Shown here piece after piece: positions 11,059-21,150 of a stretch of DNA of 64,000 nucleotides. Both the position numbers and the translations under genes were made by a program. The stretch comes from Cliona cf. orientalis. Lineage: Eukaryota > Porifera > Demospongiae > Clionaida > Clionaidae. The first letter of the stretch is position 1. Each line of letters starts with the position of its first letter. The stretch is from positions 36,653,351 through 36,717,350 of the forward strand of contig OZ005689.1 of the NCBI GenBank assembly GCA_963930775.1. Reading direction: 5' to 3'. The notes beneath the pieces were generated by a model. The model was not told the DNA's origin. It did not search any database and saw only the letters and a list, made by a program, of their open reading frames with translations.

Positions 11059-11345
11059 CAGTGGAAACCCTCTAAAGCGGACACCATTGGGACCAAAATT
11101 TTAGTCCGCTATAGCGAAGTGTCCTTAGCTCAGAGGTAGTGGTTGACCATGCCCCTCCTACAATCGAATCGAGGCCAGCTATGATAAAGCATCACTGTGG
11201 GACCAAAACGGAATAGCGGGGTGTCCGCTGTTAAGGGGGTTTGAATGTATTGAAGTCTATGGAAATACAATCCGGACATTCAGAATTTTCCGTTATATCG
11301 CAGGTGTCCGCCGTTGAGGAGTGTCCGTCATGCAGGGTTCCACTG
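11059..11345. mobile_element. 287-bp TIR element with internal GCGGACAC repeats
   Basis: The left end CAGTGGAAACCCTCTAAAG and right end CATGCAGGGTTCCACTG are imperfect inverted repeats. Inside, GCGGACAC/GTGTCCGC recurs several times (about 11079, 11219, 11308 and 11325). No coding capacity. The superfamily is uncertain. Confidence 0.6.
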
Positions 11346-11816
11346 CATTATCAGTGATAGCGTTATCACGATGTTTTGCTTATATGCACAGTTCACGCAG
11401 CCTTACACCCAGCCGATGCCTTGAAAGCACAATCTTGGCAAATTATGGAGTCCGAGTTTGTCAGTGCCTGATTCTCAACCAGACGATCAAACGGCAGCTG
11501 TATAAATGAGATTTTCCTGTCCCATTAGGTAGGCATGGATCATCCACGTCCTCGCCAGCTACATTTGAGCTTATCGCCCTCGTCTGAACTTTACGGACAC
11601 TATTCTGAAAGGACGCAATGAGATATTGCCGGAACCATGCGCATTTCACCATACTTTTATTTTCTGCATGCAACATAGAGGCTGGGCACGAGACTACTGA
11701 TTACGGGGATAGTAGTCTCAATGTGGCTTGTACTTGCACCATGCATTGTAGCGAGATCAAAATTGCCATCACAGATTGATGTACAGTGCTAACTCAAACA
11801 GCAACAATTGAAAAAA

Positions 11817-12265
11817 CGCTGTGTCTACCGTACCGGCACCGGTACTGAAAATTTAGCGCTTCGAGTACCGGCAAACTAGCCCGCCAAAAAACGTAAAAAA
11901 TTGTTCGAAAGTGGAATAAGAAAAGAAATCTAAAAATCAAGCGGGACTCGAACCCACCACCACCGCTCCACCAGCCCTAGCCCTAGTCCGCTCTGCTAAC
12001 CCAGCTCGCTGCTGCTGGATGTCGTTTTTTGCACACCTTGTCACTATAATACTAACCCTCTGTCAACAACCATAGCCTAAATCCAAAACCCCTCATCACT
12101 AACCGATTAGCGAAACCCAACCCCCCCCCCCCCCCCCAAAACTACTAGCCTCGCTAGCCGTCTAGCACTCAGTATTAGTGGCTATTAGCTATAGCTAATA
12201 TTAGAGCTTCCGGTACTCCAAGCACTAAATCTTGGGTACCGGTGCCAGTACAGTAGACACAGTGC
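11817..12265. mobile_element. 449-bp hAT-type element, 8-bp target duplication
   Basis: TIRs of about 30 bp: CGCTGTGTCTACCGTACCGG on the left, and GTACAGTAGACACAGTGC on the right as its inverse. tgaaaaaa flanks it exactly on both sides (11809-11816 and 12266-12273), the 8-bp duplication known for hAT elements. It carries a tRNA-like sequence (11938-12022) and a C18 run. No transposase. Confidence 0.8.
11938..12022 (-). tRNA. tRNA-like sequence (probably degenerate) inside a hAT-type element
   Basis: The minus strand has an A-box-like ggttagcagagcggac and a B-box-like ggttcgagtcc about 45 nt apart, followed by cgc and a T5 run. The spacing and boxes fit a tRNA or tRNA-derived SINE head. I could not fold a confident anticodon arm. 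Reading it as a functional tRNA gene is doubtful, because it lies within a transposon. Confidence 0.4.
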
Positions 12266-12439
12266 TGAAAAAAGTCTCTGTAGAACTAAAACTAAGCTAT
12301 AACTAGCCATACATTGTGCCCGTGTATGAGCAAGAACTGATGAAAATGTACCTGAAAATACCTATTGTTTGTGCTTGACAATGTGATGAACATTGTTTAC
12401 GCTTTGCCCAACTGAGTAAATTATGTGCTCAACAAGGTA

Positions 12440-12830
12440 GTCGCTGCCATACGCCCCCGGAGCAGCTAGGTCTTTTCGTCATGCAGACAAGCTAGCTAGC
12501 ATTGGTCTATACCTTGAGCTACAAACTCGAGTGCTCTATTGTTTTACACAGCAAACGTTTCCGCTACTTGCTAGTTAGTTGGCAAGGCTATGGTGAAGTG
12601 TACGTACAGCACCACTTACTTGTGTACATCCCGCAGAGCCTATACACACTTGTAGCCCGGAAGTGAACGGCTGACTGGATTATGAATAGCAATGAGCTTC
12701 CTTTGGACCAGCAACTTCAAGGCCTATAATCTTAGTCTCAGAGCTGTGTAACATCATTCATTCCATGATGACACTCCTGCATATTGTGCATGTGGCGGGT
12801 GCCCCTGCTTTGCCCATTGCATCAGTGAAA
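12440..12830. repeat. dispersed repeat family B, copy 1
   Basis: Colinear with 23950-24350: catgcagacaagc, ggtctataccttg, agtgctctattgtt, tacatcccgcagagcc, and cctttggaccagcaacttcaa are all shared in order. Divergence is moderate. No coding content seen. Confidence 0.55.
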
Positions 12831-13139
12831 TTTATCTACATGTATAATCAGATCTGCTGACATGGCCTCCTAATACCAGCATGAAGCCTTTCAAGTCAAA
12901 GGCAGGAATAATCTTGCTACCACACATTTGCAATGTTTTCCACCCATGTGCTCCGTGAGGGACGGGGGTCACGCATAATTTTGCCCATACCTAGTGCACT
13001 ACGAAACAACTTGAGCTTTATAGAGCACATACCCGTCGCACATTGCATCTGTATCCACATCTGTTTGCATAGAAATGAGAGCTGCAGCAGTAAGTGTGCA
13101 TACATGTATGTAGCTGACGTATACACATGGCCTGCAGTG

Positions 13140-13365
13140 CATGGGTCGAGTCGATAGGTGTCGCCAAGAAAGACGCAGTGTTTGCGATGCTCGTGGGCCT
13201 TGCCAAACCATTTGAAGCATAATGAAGACAAATTTTGGACGACTTGTATGGATTTGTCATATTTACTAGTCGCTCAGATGCCTAGATGTCCAAATCTGGC
13301 GATTTTGTGGTGACAGGCAGACAGACAGACAAAACCAATTACTTTATCCCTTGTGCATGTGAGAT
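13140..13365. repeat. dispersed repeat family A, copy 2
   Basis: Same block order as 6590-6850: gtcgagtcgataggtgtcgc, gcagtgtttgcgatgctcgt, tcagatgcctagatg, ctggcgattttgtg, cagacagacaaaaccaatta. This is the best-preserved copy in the window. Overlapping minus-strand frames (12917-13260) are by-products. Confidence 0.6.
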
Positions 13366-13731
13366 GGTAATGTGTTCCTGGTGTTGTTCACTAGCTCAGC
13401 ATGTGTATGGGGCTATATTAGTGTCATAATTATGGAGGGTGTAGTCATTTTGTGAGAAGGGTATCCATCTTATTTGGGGGTGTCATTTAGAGGTCTGCAG
13501 AGCAATACTGGGTTACTATCAAATGTGGGTGTATCCATAATAATTGCTACAATTTTCTGAAACTCAAGGTACATGTACAGGTGTATGGTCTGTTACGTGT
13601 TGGAAATTTCAACAGTTCATCCAAGTTTTGTTACTCAACATATTAACGTGAGTATACGTACCATAGTGTGATTGTGACCATAATGGAGTGCTTGCATGGT
13701 GATGCTGTATCTATTCATCTTCTGCAGTGAT

Positions 13732-13912
13732 ATGGAGTCAGTTGAGAGTGCTGATGCACAAAAAGTGAGTACTTGAAGAAAAGATTAGCCTCGGACCTGA
13801 GCGATTAACTTTAATTATTATTGTTTTTACACAGGATGTGTGTGTTACACTGGGTATGTATACTGTGTCTGGTGGTACACCAGAAAGGTCGGTGATAGAC
13901 AGTATTATCAAG
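13732..13912 (+). CDS. 5' exons of the Mutator-type transposase gene (two short exons)
   Basis: Exon 1, 13732-13764, begins with ATG (MESVESADAQK), is preceded by an acceptor-like cttctgcag and ends at a GTGAGT donor. Exon 2, 13835-13912, lies between ttttacacag and GTAAGG and encodes 26 residues. Both are in phase 0, as is the next acceptor, atttag at 15231-15234. The acidic, Ser-rich leader has no known domain. These exons are inferred from splice signals and uninterrupted phase. They could alternatively belong to a host gene into which the transposase gene was spliced. Confidence 0.5.
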
Positions 13913-14086
13913 GTAAGGTGACAAACGCATGTTATAATAGTTTGTTGTGGGGGGGGGGGGGAGTATTTTTGCAATAACGAGGTTGGGTCCTATCTCCAAG
14001 TTTAATTTCTGCAATGTTCATAGGCAGATTATTACATGTATATCACCTGATGATTCTGAGGGTGGGGGGAGTCTACTTAATTATAA

Positions 14087-14413
14087 TCAGTTGAATGAGC
14101 AAACCATGTAAGATAGAATTATGATTATGCTGAGAGCATGTCCGGCTTTTCCTGATGGTTGAGGCATACACAAAGCTATGTATGGAAAATGACTGTTATA
14201 AGAATCGAATTCTGTACCAGAATATCGGATGAGAGGCAAGATCAGCACAAATATCGTCCAATGATACTCTTTCTTTTTGGACTGAAGATCATAGCGATCA
14301 CAGTCATCACCATAAAGGTTCAGCTCCTCCAAGTCAGTGGTTACACAAATTCCATGCTTGATACCAGCGACAGACAAGAAACGCAAAATGCGTAAAAAAA
14401 ATGCAATGTTCAA
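14087..14413 (-). CDS. unrecognised coding-like frame on the opposite strand
   Basis: An open frame of 108 residues with good composition: ICVTTDLEELNLYGDDCDRY, followed by DLQSKKKEYHW and a hydrophobic segment (TIFVLILPLI). It reads like part of a real protein rather than random AT-rich DNA, but I recognise no family. It could be a captured host fragment, a nested gene or chance. Confidence 0.33.
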   Translation of the reverse strand: MNIAFFLRILRFLSVAGIKHGICVTTDLEELNLYGDDCDRYDLQSKKKEYHWTIFVLILPLIRYSGTEFDSYNSHFPYIALCMPQPSGKAGHALSIIIILSYMVCSFN

Positions 14414-14737
14414 GGCTGGAACAATCTTCCATCCTTTAGTAACTTATCTTAGTAGCGAGATGGAATATTAAACTCAGCCCCTTAATTTGGATCAACCTCA
14501 TAATAATAATTATACTGAACCTTATATTCCCACATCAGGACATCATGGCATGCAGTGATTTCATAATTTTGATGGTGCGGCATACCAGTGGGGTGCTGGT
14601 GGCTTCCTCTTATGTCCCCCCTCTGTCCCCCTTCTGTGCATTATAAGGACATGTCTTGGGCACAAATATAACCCTATAGTAGGGGAAAAAAACACGAAAT
14701 TCTCAGTGGTGTAAGAATGTTAAAAACGTCCCACTAA

Positions 14738-14938
14738 TACCGTAGATCTGAAAATTTTCGTGGAAAGAAACTTTCGTATGATAAATTTTCGTGCAAAAAA
14801 ATTTTCGTAGGAACGACCCCTTACCGCATTAGCGTTAATAGCGCATGCTAATTTTCGTAAGATTAATTTTTGTAGCCGCCATTGACTACGAAAATATTTT
14901 TACAACGAAAATCTCCAGATTTACGGTATGAGGAATCC
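14738..14938. mobile_element. 201-bp TACCGTA element with AAAATTTTCG repeats
   Basis: Begins TACCGTAGATCTG and ends CCAGATTTACGGTA. Inside, the motif (g)aaaattttcgt recurs in both orientations about eight times. Same end signature as the elements at 19369, 22616, 28440, 30361, 38093, 38284 and 38642. Confidence 0.7.
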
Positions 14939-15234
14939 TGGGTAGAATAAGAAGAACTGGAGAGATGTAGTTACGCATAATTATAGGCAGACACACAGTG
15001 GGCGGGCATGAGACTTCCAAAGGATATACTTTACATATATACTACATGACCAAGGAGTGATGACGCTTTACCATTAATTGTTAAGTCTGGCTATTGGGGG
15101 AGGCCTGGTGGGTGTACACTAGACTGGGAGGCTGATACATTTCGCTTATATGACATTGTACATGTTCATTCGTATGCGTTGAAAGAAGTTGTCTGTATAC
15201 ATGCACATCACCATAAGTTTTCTTTGCCATTTAG

Positions 15235-17391
15235 GATACTCCCACGTCAAATAATGATAGTCTCAATCTGACAGTGGAGGGTGATGAAGAGACTGACAGT
15301 CTCAACGTGACAGTGGAGAGTAATGATGGCTCCCTGTACATTCCAACCCCTCAAAGAAAGGTTAGAGAGGGCATACGTCAATTATTCCATCAAATATTTG
15401 CTTCGTGGACTTGAAACAATTGAATAAGTTCATCAAGCAAGTGAATCAAATACGTTGTTGTGCCACACCTGGTTGTAAAGGTGCATTGTGTCCCATTCAT
15501 GTGAAAAGCCTTGGGCTGGGTGGTGCTCTTTCTATCACCTATGCTTGTAACGGTTGTGCTAGTCAGTGGGCATTGTTTGAAACATCATCTAAATACGAAC
15601 TTGGCTGTGCTACCGAAATTAGTATTGCTGTGCAGGTGGCTTTTATCATAGCTGGTTGCACGCATGTGACTTATTACAAGGTATTGAAGCATGCACTTGG
15701 GATTGAAGGAGTTAGCTGGCCAATGTTTGACTCGACCATCAAGAGAATGTACCCTATTGTCAAAGAGATGGTCGATAAGATGTGTAGTGATGCAAAGGAT
15801 GACATGCAACGCATGGACCAAAATGAACTGGGTTCATGGAGTCGTGCCGTCACGTCCGCTGACGGCACGTGGATGACACGTGGTCATCACAGCAAGAATG
15901 CTACTTTCAGCATTCGAAACTACTACAATGGAGCTCTTCTTTACCGCAAGCACCTCTGTCAGAAAGGCAGAGATGACATAATTAAAGAAGAGCTCTACCA
16001 GGGGACATCCAAGGGTGCCGAAGGCTATGCCGCACGCCTTACGTTCAAAAAAGCCAAGGAGGAAGGGATGAACATTGCCATTCAGTGGCAAGATGCCGAC
16101 TCCTCCTCTGCTAAGGCAGTGACAGACCACTTTCCCAATGCAGAGATCATGATCTGTGGTGGGCATGCCGGTAGGGCCCACAAGAAGCAGCTAGAAAAGC
16201 TGCAGAAAATCAAGTCCTTCACTGTTGATTTAATAAGAAAGTATAAAGACACTTTTCCCTCTGTTGGCGATGTGGTCTGTCATTGCTCAAGGCACAAACA
16301 GGGATGTGGTTGCTTCTCCAAGGCGTTCATTGAAAAGGCCAGAAACTACTTTTCGCTAATTTTGTCGATGAGTGAATCTGCCGAAGAGTTTGCAACCAGG
16401 ATGAAAGGATTGGCCAGACATGCCCGCGACAAGCACGATTGGGGGTTTGGTAGGTGTGACTTTCACCAACTTCGAGTATGCAGCTGTGGCGAGTGTAAGG
16501 ATGGAGAGGATCTGAAGTGCGAAGGAACAGACTATCACACAAGGCATGCACTGACATGTCCTTTCCACTCTCTGGCTTACGAAATTGATACCATGAGAGA
16601 GCAGAAATGGCCGAACAGCTGGTTCACCCCATTCTTAAAGGGGGCATTCCAATTGGTTGGAGGCCTCCCACAATGTGTTCATTCGCTTCAGACCAAAGCA
16701 CATCTTCCTCGAGAGGCTACACTATGTGGTTTCAACCGAGCTGGCTCTGCTGCAATCCAACATGACATACATGTATGAGAAGCGTGGGCCACAATATCAT
16801 TGGGTGGTTGAGCTGTTTGAGCGTCTGAAGCTACCTGTGTTTGATGGTGTTCAGGCTGTTCTGGAGACATTCAATCGACAGAGAATGATGTACTTAGATC
16901 AGGAAAAGACCGATTCCTCCAAGCGGAGGCGAATACAGTTGAAAAGTGAGCGAACAGTGGATGCACAGCGTCGCAAGCTGTGGTCAAAGAAGCATGGCCA
17001 CGATACCTACGGCAGTGACGACAGTGACATAGACGAAGATGAACTCAAACGTAAAGGACAGAAGAAGCGTACAACTGGAGGGACGTGCAAGTGTGGGTCC
17101 ACCACTCACCTACGTACCAACCATAGTGAGTGTCCTTTGAACGTAAAGAATCAGAGAAGTGATGTTTCTGTGGATGACAGAGCATCTGACAATAATGATG
17201 TCATTTCCTATTCTGAGGATACCCTGTCAGACGCAGAAAGCATTTCTTTGGAAAAAAGTGTGCCTACCCCAACTGGTGACACTAGTTGGTGTTTTGAAGA
17301 TGACGTAATAAGTGGTATCTGCGTGTACGTGTGCGGAGCGCTCGGACGAGCACACAAGAGGGATTGCCCCTCAAACTCACGAAATCGTTAA
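15235..17391 (+). CDS. Mutator-like (MULE) transposase, frameshifted
   Basis: This exon encodes the transposase. The largest single frame is 15405-16778 (457 aa). Its N-terminal part is Cys/His-rich (CCATPGCKGALC...YACNGC, residues 18-51). The DDE-type core starts at SADGTWMTRGHHS (Asp153), continues with QWQDADSSS (Asp230/232) and CGGHAGRAHKKQLEKL (residues 251-266), followed by Cys-rich CHCSRHKQGCGC. These blocks match the animal Mutator-like transposase family, which cuts and pastes DNA in the nucleus. Coding sense continues in other frames: upstream in 15235-15362 (acidic, Ser-rich), then 16610-16655 (HPILKGGIPIGW), then 16657-17388 with knuckle-like CKCGSTTHLRTNHSECPLN and CGALGRAHKRDCPSNSRN. 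Joins at about 15368, 16609 and 16655 each need one extra base beside a G run. The frame ends at TAA 17389-17391. Confidence 0.8.
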
Positions 17392-17403
17392 GTTGGGTGC
17401 ACA

Positions 17404-17940
17404 TTGTTTCCCAAGGCCTCTTCTGCTGACTCTGACAAGAATGGCAAGGATGATGATTGTGTGAAATCCAAACCTCCTAAAGCAAGCAAGCCGGTCGATA
17501 CGAGGTCCACTCGTCGAGGAAAGAGAGAAAAGCCAGGTGGTGAGAAGCCTCCCCCAGCGAAAAGGCCTAGGACCAACTTCAAGGTGGGTGACTGCGTGAA
17601 TTTGCATGATAGCAAATTGGGCAAATGTCACCTTCCTTGCTGCGTTGTGCAAGTGTTTGGTGATCGATGCCTACTATGTTGTCACAAGGGAGTTCTCACT
17701 ACTGGCTATGCAAAGGGGCAGTTGACGGCTATCAGCGGTGATCCATCCATTTCAGTAGACAACTGGCAAACTACAGGAAGGACCTCACTACGAGATGTAG
17801 CAAATGATTCTGCAAATCTCAAAGTGTGTAACTGTGGCCTAGCCAAGACTGTTGTTGACCTGACTGTCTTCAGCCGATGGTTCTGCAGTTGTAAGCAACA
17901 CCTGGGTGTCCACTCCACTGTACACCTTGCACATAGATAA
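17404..17940 (+). CDS. linker region between transposase and peptidase
   Basis: It continues the same frame as 16657-17388 after the single TAA at 17389, so the stop may be a nonsense change inside one long gene. It is basic and Ser/Pro-rich at first (KPPKASKPVDTRSTRRGKRE, a likely nuclear localisation signal), then becomes a compact Cys-containing stretch (FKVGDCVNLHDSKLGKCHLP...CCVVQVFGDRCLLCCHKG) that looks like a small beta-rich adaptor. A frame change of the opposite sign near 17860-17900 leads into the peptidase frame. No catalytic function is assigned. Confidence 0.55.
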   Translation: MFPKASSADSDKNGKDDDCVKSKPPKASKPVDTRSTRRGKREKPGGEKPPPAKRPRTNFKVGDCVNLHDSKLGKCHLPCCVVQVFGDRCLLCCHKGVLTTGYAKGQLTAISGDPSISVDNWQTTGRTSLRDVANDSANLKVCNCGLAKTVVDLTVFSRWFCSCKQHLGVHSTVHLAHR

Positions 17941-18642
17941 GAAACGGGAAATTGTTTCATCTGATGGTTGGCTCTCAGACACAGTCATTAGGGCCGGTCA
18001 GTTGCTCATCTTGCAGGAATTCCCAAACATAGCCGGCCTGCAAGATCCGGCAGTTCACAGGAGTCTGTCGTTCCAAGTCCTCAGAGGAGAATTTGTGCAG
18101 ATCATCTTTATTGGAGGCTGTCACTGGTGTACTATTTCCAACGTTGGATGTGACGATGGAGTGGTCAATATGTACGACAGCATGTACTCCAAAGCTTCCA
18201 GTGGGACGGTCAAATTGATTGCCAGCCTTGTGTTCAGTCCTGCTAAACAGCTTGTAGTGAGAATGATGGATGTTGGAAGGCAGTCAAATGGTTCCGATTG
18301 TGGAGTCCTTGCCTTAGCATTTGCATACGACATTTGCAGTGGTAATGACCCATGCAAGATCAAGTACAATCACAGGTCTATGAGGCAGCACTTGGCAGAG
18401 TGCTTGGAGAAATGTCGCCTCTCTCGCTTCCCAGCGGTCGGTGAGCGCAGGACTGTTGGTGTCAGGCACACCCAGTCAGTGGACCTTCACTGCTCCTGCC
18501 GCTTGCCTGAGGAATTAGGTGATAAAATGGCCGAGTGCGATGTATGTAAAACCTGGTACCACAAACACTGCATGGACGTTCCTAACTATGTTTTTGAAAA
18601 AAAAATGTCCCCTGGAAGTGTAAATCATGTGCCGCACTGTGA
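17906..18642 (+). CDS. Ulp1/C48-type cysteine peptidase fused to a PHD finger
   Basis: The catalytic triad of the C48 (Ulp1/SENP) family is visible: His73 in GGCHWCTISN, Asp91 in NMYDSMY, and Gln126 plus Cys132 in RQSNGSDCGVL. About 60 residues later a PHD finger starts: CSCRLPEELGDKMAECDVC, then WYHKHC. The last Cys pair (WKCKSC) and a stop (TGA 18640-18642) are in the next frame, after an A9 run at 18598-18606 that would need one more base. C48 enzymes cleave SUMO/ubiquitin-like conjugates, and PHD fingers read histone tails, so this product may steer or protect the transposon on chromatin. Plant Mutator elements and KDZ transposons are known to carry Ulp1-like domains. The uncorrected frame reads on into CT repeat to 19006, which is artefact. 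The start codon is unknown because the frame probably joins the upstream segment. Confidence 0.82.
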
Positions 18643-18784
18643 AACTCTACCTAGTATTTTGTTGTATATCGTATACCCAGGTGTGGCCACATGTATTGAT
18701 TACCAATCCATCCTCTCTCTCTTATGTTTCTCTCTCTGGGGCATGATATCACCTCTTCCTCTGTTATATACATGTACATGTATA

Positions 18785-18946
<162 letters not shown>

Positions 18947-19276
18947 CATAGGCGGCGGAACCGGGGGGCAGGGGGGGCAGTTGCCCCCCCAAAATCCAGG
19001 GCCTAATGACGTCACAAATTAGCCAGACTTATCTCTTTTCATGATAGATACACCAATTAAGATGCAGTCAAAATCTGCCTAGAATAGCCTCAAAAGTCGA
19101 TCATTGTGCCAATTTTCCATCGTTTCTTTGCTCTAGACAGCAATAGCACCATCACAATCCACGAGTGACCTTTAAACTTCAATTAAGTGGGCGTGGTCCA
19201 AAATTTCGCGCGTGCTTCGCGCACAATGAATGATTATCTGCCCCTCCCCAAATAGAACTTCCTTCCGCCGCCTATG
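18947..19276. mobile_element. 330-bp TIR element inserted in the CT microsatellite
   Basis: Ends CATAGGCGGCGGAA and TTCCGCCGCCTATG are perfect 14-bp inverted repeats with (CT)n on both sides, which shows it inserted into the microsatellite. The CA...TG termini suggest hAT, but the target duplication cannot be seen within CT repeats. Non-coding. Confidence 0.8.
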
Positions 19277-19308
<32 letters not shown>

Positions 19309-19368
19309 GCTCGTCTCAATGCTAGTACATATGTGTACATTATATCTTCTCAGTGTTATTTCTCTTCA

Positions 19369-19905
19369 TACCGTAAAGTCTGGTTAATAAGCGCACATGT
19401 TTATTAAGCGCATACTTTTTAATAAGCGCATGCTTCCTTCCTGTTGCTGAGTATTGTCTAATAAGCGCATGCGCCCAATAAAGACGACAGTAGTATTCAC
19501 CGTTCGATCAAGAGTGTTCCATGCTCTACATGGCTAGAACTAATTTACCAACCTATTTTCGGATAGCCAGCTGCACGAGATCGGCTATACTCAACACTAT
19601 GATGTTCCACTGAGACGGTTTCGGACTCTTGACCTTGACTTCAAAGCGAGTCTCGCCGAAGAAGTCGGCTATTTTTCCACGGTTTTCTTCCAGTAATGGC
19701 TTCCGATCATACTCCCATGAACTATTACAGAGCTTATTCCAAGAATCGCTGTGTTCATAACTTGCTAGCTTTGTGATTGAGTGCTCGAACGTGCTGACAG
19801 TGGGCGGGGCCAAAATTTCACTAAGCGCATATCGTCTAATAGGCGCATGTTTCCTTACCACCTAGAGTGATAAGCGCATGCGCTTATTAACCAGACTTTA
19901 CGGTA
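19369..19905. mobile_element. 537-bp TACCGTA element with TTAATAAGCGCA repeats and a short ORF
   Basis: Ends TACCGTAAAGTCTGGTTAAT and the exact inverse ATTAACCAGACTTTACGGTA. Subterminal repeats of (t)taataagcgca(tg) recur about six times across both ends. The centre has an open minus-strand frame (19861-19553, 102 aa) also found in the copy at 30361-30891. Possibly a TA-target element. The superfamily is not assigned. Confidence 0.85.
19553..19861 (-). CDS. short conserved ORF inside the TACCGTA element
   Basis: 102 codons. Blocks KLASYEHSDSW, NSSWEYDRKP, LEENRGKIADFFGETRFEVK are retained at 30418-30717 with scattered substitutions and no stops. It could be a relic of the parent element's transposase or a captured host exon. 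No recognisable domain. Confidence 0.4.
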   Translation of the reverse strand: MVRKHAPIRRYALSEILAPPTVSTFEHSITKLASYEHSDSWNKLCNSSWEYDRKPLLEENRGKIADFFGETRFEVKVKSPKPSQWNIIVLSIADLVQLAIRK

Positions 19906-20191
19906 CCTGTGTTTTCTCGAGTGTTAAGGCATGTCAACTAAATAAGTCTGACGCATGGAAGGTTTATGCAGTTGTAGGCTCTACCTTTCTTGAATTTTGT
20001 TTTGGGGTTAAAAGTGGTTCCTGAATGTCAGGTCATAGGGTACAGGTACTGGTTATGTATACCTGTAGTGACACTGCCAAACCAGCTGACTGATTTTTTT
20101 GTACTACTTTATAAGGAAGTACACAAATGCCATGTCAGCAAACAGGGTTGTTCTCTGCTCTGCCATAATATCTAGATGTACATGTATCTCT

Positions 20192-20700
20192 CCTCGTTGA
20201 AGTCAGTTGCCTGAAGCTCCCACCCTCAGGTGGCATGATGAGTCGTTGATGGCTTCTGGTTTTCATATTGGAGATATGTTTCTCTCTTGTGTTCTCTATC
20301 CCAGTCTATACTACATGTATGTTTGTATTAATATGGCTGCATTCTCCCTCTCTGTATCATCTCAATACTTGTTTGTGTTGGGCACTTGGTACAGTTGTTT
20401 GTTGCCTGTTCAAAGCTGATTATATTACAGAGCAGTAGGTACAGTTATAGGTTACCGAGCAAAAATTTTATGAGTGAAAATGTAATATCAAGTTGTATCC
20501 TACAGTACATGTACTCTATCAGTATAATAATATTATTATTATAGTGTCATGGACACTTGCCTGGGACACTATGGTATTACCCCCGTGTACATAGTAAAGT
20601 AATCGGGTGGCTTGACGTTTTCTCTCTTTCTCCTCGTTGAAGTCAGCTGCCTGAAGCTCGGGTGGCATGATGAATCGTTGATGGCTTCTAGTTTTCTCAT
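20192..20700. repeat. local duplication of a 70-bp segment
   Basis: cctcgttgaagtcagttgcc...gatggcttctggtttt at 20192-20262 recurs at 20631-20695 with the middle shortened. The rest is AT-rich DNA without coding features. Confidence 0.55.
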
Positions 20701-20754
20701 CAACTTATATTTCTCTCTCTGTTCTAAAAAAATTACCTGATATCAGGATAAAGG

Positions 20755-21150
20755 CAATCTTAGCGAGTGGTGAGTATATCATCAAAAATGTCAAAGCTGA
20801 CGTTTGTTTCACCTCATAATGTTGACAAACTGTACAAATCACATCAGGTGTGCCATGTGCTGTTTCAACCGTGTACTGCACATCTACATGTATATGACCC
20901 GTACATGTAAGTGAATGCAAGAGCACACACTAGGCTACTAATTGTGCACACGGGGTATGTGCTCTACAGAGCTCTCATTCTCTCTTTCTCGAAAAACTGG
21001 CAGTCATGTTGATGTGCTCATTGTAACATGGTGCTTGTAGTCACACTGTCTAGGTGTAAGGGTCAAGGAAGCTCATACTAGTGTCAGCTGCTATTATGTT
21101 TAGGCCGCTATCTTTACATCAATATGTATGTACACATTTAGCTTCCTCCA
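20755..21150. repeat. segmental repeat C, copy 1 (about 390 bp)
   Basis: Nearly identical to 28036-28425: gcaatcttagcgagtggtga, caaagctgacgtttgttt, acggggtatgtgctctacag, gtgtcagctgctattatgtt. A few short indels separate them (such as ataatgttgacaaa, present only here). No gene recognised. Confidence 0.75.

Larger units (their letters stand above)
13913..15234 (+). other. intron 2 of the transposase gene, with embedded sequences
   Basis: Bounded by GTAAGG and a pyrimidine-rich tttgccatttag. It holds a TACCGTA element (14738-14938) and a minus-strand coding-like stretch (14087-14413). Confidence 0.45.
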
